In this document: positions 25,890 through 35,457 of the stretch, piece by piece
Position numbering within the stretch: position 1 is the first letter of the stretch
How the letters are laid out: each line of letters begins with the position of its first letter
From: an uncultured Luteitalea sp.
Lineage (GTDB): Bacteria; Acidobacteriota; Vicinamibacteria; Vicinamibacterales; Vicinamibacteraceae
Assembly: GCA_934541105.1 (NCBI GenBank)
Contig: CAKTDA010000006.1
Span: 290,695 to 354,694, forward strand
DNA: 64,000 nt
Reading direction: 5' to 3'
Notes under the pieces: model-generated
Told to the model about the DNA's origin: nothing
Seen by the model: only the letters and a program-made list of their open reading frames with translations
The model's database searches: none
Position numbers and translations under genes: made by a program

Positions 25890-27621
25890 CGGCAATCGCC
25901 TGGAGCAGGTCGCGGCGCGTCCGCTCCCACAGGTTGCCGTCCTCGGAGAACCCCACCGTGCGGCCGGCATCGGAGAGCACTCGCGGGACGACCGCGTCGA
26001 GTGCCCGTTCCACGTCCCGGTGCAGTCCACGCTCGCGCGCCATCGTGAGCAGCGCGTGATCCTGGAGTCCGCGCCGGAGGTTCGCGAACTGGATGGTGCC
26101 GATCGGACCGCGATGGCCGCGGTCCTGCGCCGGGTGCAGCACGTCCTCGCCCGGGAAGACGAGCACGCCGTCGCCGTTGATGAAGCCGATGTCCTGCTTG
26201 GATTCGGTGCGGTTGTCGAAGGTGATGGGCTCCTGCCAGACGTCCTGGTTGCGATCGCCGATCTTCTTCTGCGAGTTGTGCCGCCAGTGGTTGGCGTGCC
26301 AGTAGAAGTAGCCGTCCACGTCGTGGCGGAACGCGGCCCAGCCGACGACGCGCGGATCGGTGGCCGGTGCGTCGACGATGATGGCGCCCATGTGCGGACG
26401 GCCGCCGTTGTAGAACCACATCTGCTTGCCCGCCTTGCGCTCCTCGCGCGCCCGCGCGGCGTCGTAATGCGCCGGCACCGCCGCCCAGATGTCGACGGCA
26501 TCCGCGAGCTCGGGAGCGTACCCGTGCGTGAGGAACGTCTTCACGGGCGACCCGACGGCGCGCGCGGCCTCGCGCACGCGCGTGCCGACCGCGAGCACGC
26601 GCGGGTACTGCGGCGGCGTCGGCTCGTCGGGCAGGTAGACGAACGTGAGCGCCGGCGACAGCGCCTGCAGCGTGGTGTTCCAGCGCTCGAGCGTCGCGCG
26701 TGCGGTGTCGGGCGAGTCGAAGAGCGTGCCCGGCGAATAGAACGTCCGGGGCAGGACACGATTGCCATCTCCCGCTCCCGGCCCCTCGTAACCGGCCGCT
26801 TCCGAGAACGCGGACCCGTCGAATCGCCCGCGTGCCGCGATTGCCGTCTCGTCGTCGTACGCATGCGTGAACTCGACGCGGTGCCTGTGCGCGAACGCAT
26901 GGTATGCGGCGTCCATGTTGCGGCCGTGATAGAGGTCGGTCTGCGATCGCTCGTAGTACACGATCGCCGGCAGCGTCGGGGCGTCGGGAATGGTGACGGC
27001 GAGCAGGTCGAGGCGCACCGGAATCGATTGGCGCACATCGTCGGCGGTGACGACGACCTCGCCGGTGTAGGTGCCGGGCGCCGCCTCCATCGGTGTGTGG
27101 ATCTCGATCCACAGGCCCTGGTTGTGCCCCGCGGCGACGGCAAGCGGCATCCCACCGCGCCCGGCGCGCGCGGTGGACGGCACGAGCGCCACGGGTGTCC
27201 ATCCGAGCGGGGTGGTCGGCGCCGCGGCATCCCTGAAGACCCACGTCGCGCGTGAACGCCGGCTCACGTCCAGGTAGTGCTGGGAGTGGACGGCGATCGC
27301 GGCACCACCGATCCGGTCGCCTCCGGCTGTCGCCAGCGACGGCAGGGTGGCGGTCAGCGCCTCGATGCCGGCACCGCCCTCGACGATGACCTGGAACGCG
27401 ACGGTCTCGTTCCGCGCCGCGACGAGGTGAATCGCCGACCCGTCCCAGATCGCGTTGCGCTCGCGGTCCGGGTGTGCGCGGTCGTCGCGCAGCACCTTTG
27501 TGCCGTCGTGCGTGGCCCAGATTCGCGGCCCGGCGACCTGCGCGCCGGGGATGGCGATGGACGCGACGGAGAGCAAGACGACGGCGGCGAGCAACGGACT
27601 GGGCGACATGGCGTGCAGCAT
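25837..27621 (-). CDS. secreted DUF4091 glycoside-hydrolase-like protein
   Basis: The 594-residue protein has a signal peptide (MSPSPLLAAVVLLSVASIAIPGAQ) and matches DUF4091 proteins, which have an N-terminal beta-sandwich (about residues 30-200) and a barrel domain. Landmarks are ARNETVAFQVIVEG near the start, TFVYLPDEPTPPQYPRV with a possible catalytic DE pair, and GYFYWHANHW. The last 53 bases overlap the ClC gene. Starts at 27621 and 27609 both precede the signal peptide; neither has a clear ribosome binding site. Enzyme activity is unproven for this family, though fold similarity to glycoside hydrolases is known. Confidence 0.75.
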   Translation of the reverse strand: MLHAMSPSPLLAAVVLLSVASIAIPGAQVAGPRIWATHDGTKVLRDDRAHPDRERNAIWDGSAIHLVAARNETVAFQVIVEGGAGIEALTATLPSLATAGGDRIGGAAIAVHSQHYLDVSRRSRATWVFRDAAAPTTPLGWTPVALVPSTARAGRGGMPLAVAAGHNQGLWIEIHTPMEAAPGTYTGEVVVTADDVRQSIPVRLDLLAVTIPDAPTLPAIVYYERSQTDLYHGRNMDAAYHAFAHRHRVEFTHAYDDETAIAARGRFDGSAFSEAAGYEGPGAGDGNRVLPRTFYSPGTLFDSPDTARATLERWNTTLQALSPALTFVYLPDEPTPPQYPRVLAVGTRVREAARAVGSPVKTFLTHGYAPELADAVDIWAAVPAHYDAARAREERKAGKQMWFYNGGRPHMGAIIVDAPATDPRVVGWAAFRHDVDGYFYWHANHWRHNSQKKIGDRNQDVWQEPITFDNRTESKQDIGFINGDGVLVFPGEDVLHPAQDRGHRGPIGTIQFANLRRGLQDHALLTMARERGLHRDVERALDAVVPRVLSDAGRTVGFSEDGNLWERTRRDLLQAIAVSGGGDARPAPRAAGAR

Positions 27622-27643
27622 ACCGCCGCCAGCGCCGCAGCCC

Positions 27644-28678
27644 TCAGGCCGGCGCCGCGAATGCCGCTCCGTTCCAGGCCCACTGGAGGAACGGCACCAG
27701 TGCGGACTGGCCGATTGCCGCCGGCGTGTAGAGGAGCGCCAGTTCGTCGCCGAGCGTCGTCTCGCCCGGCACGAGGCCGGTCAGGTTCACGAACGTCGCC
27801 AGCGTGCCGCGATCGGCAAGCGACACGACGGGCGCGAACGGCTCCGGATGGATCCAGCCGGCGGCCTGCATCGCGGGCAGCACGTCGAGATAGCGGCGGA
27901 GCGCCGGCGGGTCCTCGCTGACCGCGGACGTCGAGGCCCGGGTTGCCACCCAGGAGGCTTCGGCCACGAGCGTTCCGCCGTCGAGTTCGCGGGCCACGAG
28001 TCGCACCGGATCGCTTGCCGGCAACTCGGGTCTGGCGATGGCGAGGGCATCCGCGGCGGGATCGACGAGCAGCGTGCCTGGGAAGGCGTCGAGCACGCGC
28101 CCGAGCGCGACGAGCACGGCCCGCGCGTCGAGACTGGTGGCCGTTGCGCCTGGCTGTGTGGCCGGCAGCACGGCGCGCGGCGCACGCAGCGGAAGTTGGC
28201 ACCCCGATGCGTGCAGCACCTGGAGCGCCGCGGCGAGCGGCGCGTGGAAGTCGGCGCGCACGGTCACGAGCGGCGGAATCGACGCCTGCACCGGTCCTGC
28301 CGGGCGATCGTTGGCCATCGACACGATGCCGATCGCGACGGCGCCCGACGCAACCGGTGCCGGCGGCGCGGCGATGCCGAGGGCGCTGGCAATCGCCGAC
28401 GTCCGCATCCCGTCCTGTCCGGCGCGCTCGAGGAGGTTCAGGTAACCGCCAACTTCCGTGATGTTGCGCGGCAGCGGGATGCGCGACGGAAACACGTCGC
28501 CCTGCCCGGCGAGGCGCTGCAGCAGGATGCGCTGTGCCTCGAGCACGTCCGGACGGACGCCGGCGCGCATGGCCTCGACGAGCGCGTCCATCACGCCCGC
28601 GAACGCCTGCGTCGCCGGAGGGACGTCGGGCGTCTCGGGTTCGGTCGGTTCGGTCGGATCGACGTCGGTGTCGGCCAT
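27644..28678 (-). CDS. hypothetical protein, partner of the 1207-residue protein
   Basis: The 344-residue protein matches no family I know. It opens with an acidic, Pro/Thr-rich tail (DPTEPTEPETPDVPP), followed by a helical region with ALVEAMRAGVRPDVLEAQRILLQRLAG and an Ala/Val-rich rest. No signal peptide or membrane segment is visible. A strong ribosome binding site (GTAGGAGAGGAAG) precedes the ATG, and the gene begins 15 bases after the stop of the 1207-residue gene. The two are therefore one operon and probably one system. Confidence 0.6.
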   Translation of the reverse strand: MADTDVDPTEPTEPETPDVPPATQAFAGVMDALVEAMRAGVRPDVLEAQRILLQRLAGQGDVFPSRIPLPRNITEVGGYLNLLERAGQDGMRTSAIASALGIAAPPAPVASGAVAIGIVSMANDRPAGPVQASIPPLVTVRADFHAPLAAALQVLHASGCQLPLRAPRAVLPATQPGATATSLDARAVLVALGRVLDAFPGTLLVDPAADALAIARPELPASDPVRLVARELDGGTLVAEASWVATRASTSAVSEDPPALRRYLDVLPAMQAAGWIHPEPFAPVVSLADRGTLATFVNLTGLVPGETTLGDELALLYTPAAIGQSALVPFLQWAWNGAAFAAPA

Positions 28679-28693
28679 TGTCGTCTTCCTCTC

Positions 28694-31600
28694 CTACGTC
28701 AGCCCGAGCACACGCAGCCACGCCTTGCTGCCCATGGTGCGGTCGTCGGGGTCGGTGGCCTTCTTCTCGTCGTAGAGGCTGAACAGCTGCGCGGCGAGGT
28801 TCGACGGCAGCCTGCCGCCATTGAGCGCGACGAGGATGCCGTCGGCAAAGGCGATGGCCGAGTCGAGGTCCGGCTTGTTGGTGGCCGAGGCCAGGTACGA
28901 CTTCGCGTTGTCCTTGAGGTTCTTCAGGGCCGTGAGCTCGCGCGCTTCCTTCTCGGCCTTCTCCGCCTTCGCCTTGTCGTCCTTCTCCTTCTTCTCGGCG
29001 TCCTTCTTCGCCTGGGCTTCCTTGTTGGCGTTGTGCTGGACCTTGAACACCTCGACGCCCGCGTCGAGCGCCTTGCCCGCCAGTTGCGTCGCCGATCCCA
29101 GCGCGTCCTTGCGAGCCGACTCGGCGCTCTCGATCGTCTTCTGGCCGAGAGCCGAGAGCGTCGCCTGTCCGAGGAAGTCCGTCGAGAAGTCCTGCGCCTG
29201 CGGCGCGCGGCCCGCCAGCTGCTGCACGAGCGATCCCGGCGCCAGCGCGCCACCCCCTTCGCCCGCGACGTTGTTGATGATCGTCGGCAGGGCCGTCAGC
29301 GTGGACGGCGCCTGCAGCTGCGCCAGCGAGTTCGCGCGCAGCCCGACGTTGCCGATTGCCGTCGCCTCGTCGGCCGGCGAGTCCTGCCAGTTCCAGAAGC
29401 GCGTGAGGTCGATCTTCTCGGCCGACGGGCAGTGCCCGAGCACGGCCTCGCCGAGCACGCCGCGCGTCGGCAGCGTGAAGTGCGAAACGGGCGGCGAGAA
29501 CGACTGCCGGTGGAACTGCGTCAGGGCGTCCTGCACGCTGCCCGTCGTCAATGGCTTCACCTCGCCGCCATCGGGATCCGGCGCGCCGGCAAGCGAGACG
29601 GCGAGTGCGGCCGGGATCGAGAATGGCATGATCATGCAGTTGCCGTAGAAGCCCAGCACCTGGTTGGCCACGCAGTTCAGGAGCGGCACGTGCTGGCTCG
29701 GATCGGTGAAGCCGTCGGCGTCGAGGCCGTCTTCCGGCAGGCCGATGGTCAGGCCTTCGAGCATCACGACGCGCTCCTCGGGCGTGAGCGACGTCCACAC
29801 GGCCTTCGAGTAGGTCAGCGTGTTGCGCACGACGTGCTGCAGCGTGCGCTCGATCTTCATGAACTCGCGGAACCCGAGCACCGGCTCCCGCTCGAGCGCC
29901 GGCACGGGCAGGCCGCCCGGCGGCAGTTCCCTCACCGTTGCCTGCTCGCCCGCCGCGATCGAGTCGGTGGCGTTGTTGATGCGCGCCACGAGGCCGAAGA
30001 CGCGCGGACCGCCGATCTCGCGTTCGAGCTCCGCGGGCGACAGGCGCAGCGACGACTGGAACAGCGACAGCGGGATGTCGAGGAACTTCTCGAGCCCCTT
30101 GAGCGCCAGGTACTCCGGGTTCTTCGCCGGATCGAGCTGCAGGTCGAGCGTGTCGAACGCCCGACGGACCTCGAAGCCGATGATCTCGCTCTTGTCCACT
30201 GCTTCGGGCAGCGCAATCGCGCCGGTCATCTCCGACGACGTCAGGACCGTCCTGCGCGTGCTCTTCAGGTGTGCGATGACCTCGGCACGCGTGCCGAACG
30301 CGTTGGGCGCAAACACCGTCAGCGTCGAGTCGAGCGGCACCGGCCCGAGCCGGCGCCCGCCCCTGACGAGCACGTTCACCCACACGCGCTCGTACGGGAT
30401 GAACGTCCCGCGCAGCGAGAACTGCAGGACGTCCGATGCCGTGGTGAAGTCCACCGATGCGCGCGGGTTCGCCGCGAAGTCCTCGAGCAGTCGCAGGCCC
30501 TCGCGGTGGATGCCCGGCAGGTTCGGCTGGACGGCGTCGGCATGGCGGTGCAGGAGCGCGTAGCGCGCCAGGATCTGCGGCCGCGACGAGAACGCCACGA
30601 CGTCGGCGACCTCGAGCGGCTGGCCCGCGGGCAGGAACCGCACGACGTCGAGCGGGACGAAGCACACGAGGTTCACGCCTTCCACCGCGGTGCTCGCCGT
30701 GAACCGCCGCAGGACCTCCCAGTACTGGATCGTGAGGGCGTGCGCCTTGTTGTGGTTCGTGATGACCTTGGTCGTCACCGTCTCGCGATCGGTTTCGGTG
30801 GCCAGGCGGATGGACGTGCGCTGCGCGGATCGACGGGCCGCCGCCTGGCGCTCGACGCCGCGGTGCATCGACTCGGAGGCCGTGCTCGTGTAGGTGCGCG
30901 CGCCGTCGAGGGCACTCGTCACGCTGCCGTTGTTGCTCGACTTGCCGCCGCCTCCGCCGCCGCCGAGCCCGAGCGCCACCGGACCGAGCACCGCGCCCAC
31001 GCCGCCGGCCACGCCCCAGCTCGACGATCGCGCCTCGTTCCGATAGCTGGAGCTGGCGTTCACGTGCTCCTCGAACGCGGACTCGAACGTCGCCTGCGCG
31101 GACGTGTTCTCCCGGAGTGCCGAATGCTGGTTCTCGGCGATGTCGAGACGCTCGATGTCCGAGACCGACGCCGTCGCCACCCGTTCCGACACGACGATGC
31201 GCTGCTGTTCCCCCGGAGCAAGCGGCAGCGAGTAGACGAGGTTGCCGAGCGTCAGTCCCGTGTAGTTCCACGTCTGCGCGAGGTTGAGGACATACCCGAG
31301 ACCGAGCGTCCCGGCCATCGGCACCCGACGCTCGATGCCGATCTGGCTGCCGGAGAGGCCGATCAGCTGATCACGAAACCCATCGACGCTGATCGGCTTG
31401 TCGATGGGGATGCGCTCGACGACCTGCGTGCGCTCGAGCTGCAGGACCGTCAGGAGGTCCGGATTCCAGAGGGGCATCACGACCCGATCCTTCAGGTCGC
31501 CCACCACAGCCTCGAAACGATTGCCCGGAAAGAACACCCGGGTCACTGTCGTCGTGCGCGGCTCGATCAGCCGCACGAGGATCTGGTACGGGAATCGTCT

Positions 31601-32317
31601 GACCGTCGCGTCTTCCTCGAAGACGATGCTGCAGGCGCCCTGTCCGAGCTGCACCTTGACAGAAGGCGCGGCAGATCCGGGACCGGATCCGCCCGGCGTG
31701 GCCCCGGGCAGCCCCGACACGAGGTCCACGAGCGCGCCGACGACGCTGGCCGGCAGCGGGTCGAGCGCAGCGGCGAGCGTGAGCTCGCCGAGTGCCTGCG
31801 CGTCGGCCGGCGGCACCGGCACGACGAGACGCTGCACGGCGTTGCCCCGGCCCGTCACCCGCAGGCCGAGTCCCTTCGCGATGAGCGCGTCGTGCTGCGG
31901 CTCGGACACCGACGGCAGCGGCAGGTCGAACACGCCGAGATCGTCGGTGACGACGCCGCGTCCGAGCAGTGTGTCGTCGGCGAGCGTCGGCTGCACGCTG
32001 ACGCGTGTGGCCGCCGCGCCGCCCGGGTTCAGCAGGAGCCCGCGGACCGCACGCGGCAGCGGCCGCGCGGCAGCCGCCATCTCCCGGGCGACGTCTGCAT
32101 GGCGCTTGACGCTGTCGAGGCCCACGCGGAAGTGCGTGACGTCGGCCACCTTGGTGCCGATGACCTGCGCCTTGTCCTCGTCGGTGAGCCGTTCGAGATC
32201 GCGTCCCGGGGCATCGACGAGATCGAGGCTGGGAAGGAACCGACGCTCGATGTCGGGCAGGCGCGTCGATGCCGCGGCCGCCGGCTTCAGGGGAACGTCG
32301 CGCGAGCGCTTGGCCAT
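28694..32317 (-). CDS. large hypothetical protein with Gly-rich loop and charged coiled-coil tail
   Basis: The 1207-residue protein starts at the ATG at 32317 (MAKRSRDV), preceded by GCAGGAGAGG; the frame is open further upstream but crosses the divergent gene. No signal peptide is visible. Distinctive stretches are YSLPLAPGEQQRIVVSERVA (362-381), a Gly-rich hinge LGLGGGGGGGKSSNNGS (449-465) after small-residue repeats, and KVITNHNKAHALTIQYWEV (517-535). Near the C-terminus a Lys/Glu/Ala-rich segment (about 1090-1150) should form a coiled coil. I cannot name the family. Size, soluble character and the coiled coil suggest a structural or scaffold protein, which is inference only. The 344-residue gene follows. 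Confidence 0.65.
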   Translation of the reverse strand: MAKRSRDVPLKPAAAASTRLPDIERRFLPSLDLVDAPGRDLERLTDEDKAQVIGTKVADVTHFRVGLDSVKRHADVAREMAAAARPLPRAVRGLLLNPGGAAATRVSVQPTLADDTLLGRGVVTDDLGVFDLPLPSVSEPQHDALIAKGLGLRVTGRGNAVQRLVVPVPPADAQALGELTLAAALDPLPASVVGALVDLVSGLPGATPGGSGPGSAAPSVKVQLGQGACSIVFEEDATVRRFPYQILVRLIEPRTTTVTRVFFPGNRFEAVVGDLKDRVVMPLWNPDLLTVLQLERTQVVERIPIDKPISVDGFRDQLIGLSGSQIGIERRVPMAGTLGLGYVLNLAQTWNYTGLTLGNLVYSLPLAPGEQQRIVVSERVATASVSDIERLDIAENQHSALRENTSAQATFESAFEEHVNASSSYRNEARSSSWGVAGGVGAVLGPVALGLGGGGGGGKSSNNGSVTSALDGARTYTSTASESMHRGVERQAAARRSAQRTSIRLATETDRETVTTKVITNHNKAHALTIQYWEVLRRFTASTAVEGVNLVCFVPLDVVRFLPAGQPLEVADVVAFSSRPQILARYALLHRHADAVQPNLPGIHREGLRLLEDFAANPRASVDFTTASDVLQFSLRGTFIPYERVWVNVLVRGGRRLGPVPLDSTLTVFAPNAFGTRAEVIAHLKSTRRTVLTSSEMTGAIALPEAVDKSEIIGFEVRRAFDTLDLQLDPAKNPEYLALKGLEKFLDIPLSLFQSSLRLSPAELEREIGGPRVFGLVARINNATDSIAAGEQATVRELPPGGLPVPALEREPVLGFREFMKIERTLQHVVRNTLTYSKAVWTSLTPEERVVMLEGLTIGLPEDGLDADGFTDPSQHVPLLNCVANQVLGFYGNCMIMPFSIPAALAVSLAGAPDPDGGEVKPLTTGSVQDALTQFHRQSFSPPVSHFTLPTRGVLGEAVLGHCPSAEKIDLTRFWNWQDSPADEATAIGNVGLRANSLAQLQAPSTLTALPTIINNVAGEGGGALAPGSLVQQLAGRAPQAQDFSTDFLGQATLSALGQKTIESAESARKDALGSATQLAGKALDAGVEVFKVQHNANKEAQAKKDAEKKEKDDKAKAEKAEKEARELTALKNLKDNAKSYLASATNKPDLDSAIAFADGILVALNGGRLPSNLAAQLFSLYDEKKATDPDDRTMGSKAWLRVLGLT

Positions 32318-32488
32318 GGATGCCTCTCCTGCCCCGCGGCGCAGCAGGTGCCTGGCGCCCATCGGAGGGATTGCGGGGCCATCACCTAGAACGCGAGTGG
32401 TTGTGGAGTCGAACACGGCAGAGCTCGCCGCGATCCGCGCGGGCCGCGTCGATGCGCATCCACCCCGGCCGCAGTAAGCTACGCGGCC

Positions 32489-33421
32489 ATGGACGACTGG
32501 GGACGTCACCTCGCTATCGGCTACGGGATCGTCGTGCTGCTGCTTGCGGGCTGCACGGCCCCGCTCCTTGCGCACATCGCGCAGCCGTGGCCGTTCCCCT
32601 GGCCGGAAGATCGCATTGCGACGTACACGGCACGCCGCGCCACATCGGCAATCGCGATCGACGGGCGCCTCGACGAAGCCGATTGGATCGCCGCCGAACG
32701 ATCGCCGCGGTTCTCCGATCTCATCGCGGGCCGGCCAGGCGTACACGACACGCGCGCCGCCGTGCTGTGGGACGAGACATACCTCTACGTCGGCTACTGG
32801 GTGGAGGAGCCGTTCCTCGCCGCAACACTCACCGAACGTGACGCGCCGATCTACAAGGACAACGACGTCGAGCTCTTCATCGCCGGCCGCGACGCCTACT
32901 ACGAGTTCGAGATCAACGCGTTCGGCACGATCTACGAGGTGTTCTTCATCTGGGAGCAGGCGTTCGAATCGTCGGGGTACGCAACTCGACCCGAGTTCGA
33001 TCGCGCGCGCGACGGTGTGAGGCCGTTCAACGGCGTCGGGTTCAGGAATCACCCGCGCGGGCGGCGCATCGGCTACTGGAACTGGGACATGCCGGGGCTT
33101 GCCACGGCCGTGCACCTGGACGGCACGATCAACGACAACACCGACCGCGACCGCGGCTGGACGGTGGAGCTCCGCATTCCCTGGCGCTCGCTCGAACCGC
33201 TCGCCATGCCGGACGGCCGATCGCTGCCCCCGCGCGACGGCGACGTCTGGGCCATGGATTTCTCGCGCTTCAACCAGTACAAGGAAGCGCCTCCCGCGAA
33301 GGACCCGGGCGGCTGGGCGTGGAGCCCGCACGGTGTGTGGGACTCACACATGCCGGAGCTCTTCACGCGGGTGCGCTTCTCCAGCGAACCCGTGCGCCGC
33401 GCCGATAGCGCGCCGCGGTGA
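32489..33421 (+). CDS. carbohydrate-binding family 9-like (CBM9) lipoprotein
   Basis: The 310-residue protein has a hydrophobic N-terminus ending in a lipobox-like LLAGC (Cys22), so it may be lipid-anchored; the acidic DD at positions 2-3 is atypical. The rest is a CBM9-like beta-sandwich, with AIDGRLDEADWIAAERSPRFSDL, AAVLWDETYLYVGYWVEEP, IYKDNDVELFIAG, YYEFEINAFGTIYEVFF and the conserved VWAMDFSRFNQYKE. Such proteins bind glycan ends or are parts of secreted glycosidases. It is divergent from the large hypothetical gene across 171 bases that I cannot otherwise interpret. Confidence 0.8.
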   Translation: MDDWGRHLAIGYGIVVLLLAGCTAPLLAHIAQPWPFPWPEDRIATYTARRATSAIAIDGRLDEADWIAAERSPRFSDLIAGRPGVHDTRAAVLWDETYLYVGYWVEEPFLAATLTERDAPIYKDNDVELFIAGRDAYYEFEINAFGTIYEVFFIWEQAFESSGYATRPEFDRARDGVRPFNGVGFRNHPRGRRIGYWNWDMPGLATAVHLDGTINDNTDRDRGWTVELRIPWRSLEPLAMPDGRSLPPRDGDVWAMDFSRFNQYKEAPPAKDPGGWAWSPHGVWDSHMPELFTRVRFSSEPVRRADSAPR

Positions 33422-33466
33422 CACCGTCCACGGCGACTGCGCCACCCGTCGGCTGACGCGGGCGCG

Positions 33467-34555
33467 TCAGGGCAGCGGCCCCGGCTCGAGCAGCGTGTCC
33501 ACGGCGTCACCCGCCACGAGGCGCAGCTTGTCGTAGAACTTCGGCCGCGTGCCGCTCGAGACGAAGTGGCCGATGGCACGGCCGTCGGCGTCGTAGCCCT
33601 CGAGCCGATACGTGAACAGGTCCTCGACCGCCACCTGTCCGTCACCGGCCCTGCCGATGGCGCTGACGTTGGTCACGCGCCGCACGCCGTCCTGCATGAT
33701 CCGGTGCTGCAGCACGAGATCGATGCTCGTCGCGATCTGCTTCTGGATCGCCCACAGCGGCAGCTCCAGCCCCCGCGAGAGCATCAGCATCTCGAGCCTG
33801 TTGATCGCGTGCTCGGGCGAGCTCGCGTGCAGCACGGCCATCGACCCGTCGTGACCGCTCGTCATCGCGTGCACCATCTCGAACGCTTCGTCGCCCCTGA
33901 TCTCGCCGACGATGATCCGCGTGGGCCGCATGCGCAGGCTGTTGCGCAGCAGGTCGCCGAGCGTGATGGCACCGGCACCCTCGGCATTCGACCGGCGTGC
34001 CTCCAGTCGTACGCAATGGCGCACGGCGATGTCGAGTTCCGCCGTGTCCTCGATCACGACGAGGCGCTCGGCCGCGTCGATCTCGTTCGCGAGGATGCCG
34101 AGCGTCGTCGTCTTGCCCGAACCGGTGCCGCCGGCAAAGACGATGTTCAGCCGCGCGCGGACCGCGGTGGTGAGGAACGCCGCCATGCGCGGCGTGAGCG
34201 TCCCGTGCCGCACGAGGTCGGCGAGCGAGCGCACCGCCTGTGTGAACTTGCGGATCGTGATCGCCGGGCCCTGCAGAGACACGGGGGCAATGCAGATGTT
34301 GACCCGCGATCCGTCCTCGAGGCGGAAGTCCACCATCGGCGACCGCGCGTTCACGCCGCGCCCGGCTGCCACGACGAGGTTGTCCACGAGCAGGTCGAGT
34401 TGCGCCGGGGTCGCGAACACCGCCGGCAACTCCTCCATCGCGCCGGCACGCTCGACGAACACCTGCCCCGGCCCGTTGATCATGATCTCGGTCACCGACG
34501 GGTCTTCGAGCAGGTGACGGATGGGCGCAACGCCCGGCTTGTCGAGGAACTTCAT
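33467..34555 (-). CDS. CpaF/TadA-type secretion ATPase, stand-alone
   Basis: The 362-residue protein is a type II/IV secretion ATPase of the CpaF family. An N-terminal domain (LLEDPSVTEIMINGPGQVFVERAG) precedes the ATPase core with Walker A FAGGTGSGKTTTLG, an Asp box VIEDTAEL, Walker B-like RIIVGEIRGDEAFEMVHAMTSGHDG and the His box. CpaF normally powers Tad pilus assembly with TadB, TadC and CpaB/C/E genes, none of which is in this window. The ATG at 34555 has GGGGAGAG upstream; an ATG at 34573 would add six residues. Confidence 0.88.
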   Translation of the reverse strand: MKFLDKPGVAPIRHLLEDPSVTEIMINGPGQVFVERAGAMEELPAVFATPAQLDLLVDNLVVAAGRGVNARSPMVDFRLEDGSRVNICIAPVSLQGPAITIRKFTQAVRSLADLVRHGTLTPRMAAFLTTAVRARLNIVFAGGTGSGKTTTLGILANEIDAAERLVVIEDTAELDIAVRHCVRLEARRSNAEGAGAITLGDLLRNSLRMRPTRIIVGEIRGDEAFEMVHAMTSGHDGSMAVLHASSPEHAINRLEMLMLSRGLELPLWAIQKQIATSIDLVLQHRIMQDGVRRVTNVSAIGRAGDGQVAVEDLFTYRLEGYDADGRAIGHFVSSGTRPKFYDKLRLVAGDAVDTLLEPGPLP

Positions 34556-34695
34556 GGCCGCATCTCTCCCCATGTGACTTCCGGCGCACGCCCGTGTCTC
34601 TCCCACCAGGGCGCAGCGAACCATTGGCGTCGTGGCACCCAACGGGCTCGCTGGTCTTCATTCTTCGCCGGTCCCGCGGCGACGGAGGGTCGGAC

Positions 34696-35457
34696 GTGAC
34701 ACGCAATCTGCTCGATCTGCTCAGGAACCAGTTCTCGGGCGACGTGATCACCCGCGTCGCCACCGTCATCGGCGAGGACGAGCGCGCCACCGAACGCGCC
34801 CTCGGCGGGGCGCTCCCGGCCGTGCTCGGGCGCCTCGTCAGCATGACCGCATCCGATCGCGGCAGGAGCGACCTCTTCCGTCTGCTCCGCGGCGCCGGCC
34901 TCGACGGCAGCCGTACCGGCGCGGCCGCCGAGGTGCTCGGCAGCACGCGTGCCGTGGGCGACATGGTGACGACGGGCAGGCCACTTGTCTCGACGCTGTT
35001 CGGTACCCAGCAGGACACCGCGCACGGCTGGCTCTCGACACTCGCCGGCATCCGGCGGCAATCGGCCGGCACGCTGCTCGGCCTCGTCGTGCCGTTCGTG
35101 ATGGACTTCGTGTCCAAGCAGGTTGTCGCCGTGGATGGCAGCCTCTCCCCCCGCGCGCTCGCCGACCTGCTCGCCAGTCAAGCGGCCTTCCTGCAGGGCC
35201 TGCCGGCCGGCCTCGCGCCTGGCACGGTGACGACTCGCGTGATCGAGACACCGCCCGTCGCCAGGCCTGCCGCCGCTCCCGCACCGTCGGCCCGCGACGC
35301 CGCGCGCACGGGGATCACCTGGCTGACGTGGGCGCTGCCGTTCGCCGTACTCGCGGCCATCATGTGGACCATCTTCACCAGTGTGACGATCGGTCCGTCG
35401 GAGGCAACCGCCGACGCGGCCCCCGCGACCGTCACGACGGCCCCGGTGAGCCGCTGA
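34696..35457 (+). CDS. DUF937-domain protein with C-terminal membrane segment
   Basis: The 253-residue protein is read from a GTG at 34696 with GGAGGGT 8 bases upstream. The N-terminal half matches DUF937 (NLLDLLRNQFSGDVITRVATVIGED, ALPAVLGRLVSMTAS, LLGLVVPFVMDFVSKQV). A Pro/Ala-rich linker and one transmembrane helix follow (WLTWALPFAVLAAIMWTIFTS). Other DUF937 proteins fuse the domain to OmpA-type regions; no such region is present here. Function unknown. The 3' end overlaps the converging MscS gene by 26 bases. Confidence 0.75.
   Translation: MTRNLLDLLRNQFSGDVITRVATVIGEDERATERALGGALPAVLGRLVSMTASDRGRSDLFRLLRGAGLDGSRTGAAAEVLGSTRAVGDMVTTGRPLVSTLFGTQQDTAHGWLSTLAGIRRQSAGTLLGLVVPFVMDFVSKQVVAVDGSLSPRALADLLASQAAFLQGLPAGLAPGTVTTRVIETPPVARPAAAPAPSARDAARTGITWLTWALPFAVLAAIMWTIFTSVTIGPSEATADAAPATVTTAPVSR

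Noticed and set aside
27455..32389. 1644-residue open frame on the plus strand opposite the hypothetical pair
   Set aside because: Its translation is Arg/His/Gly-rich with no domain signatures, and it runs antisense to frames with better codon pattern and ribosome binding sites; long antisense frames are expected at this GC content.
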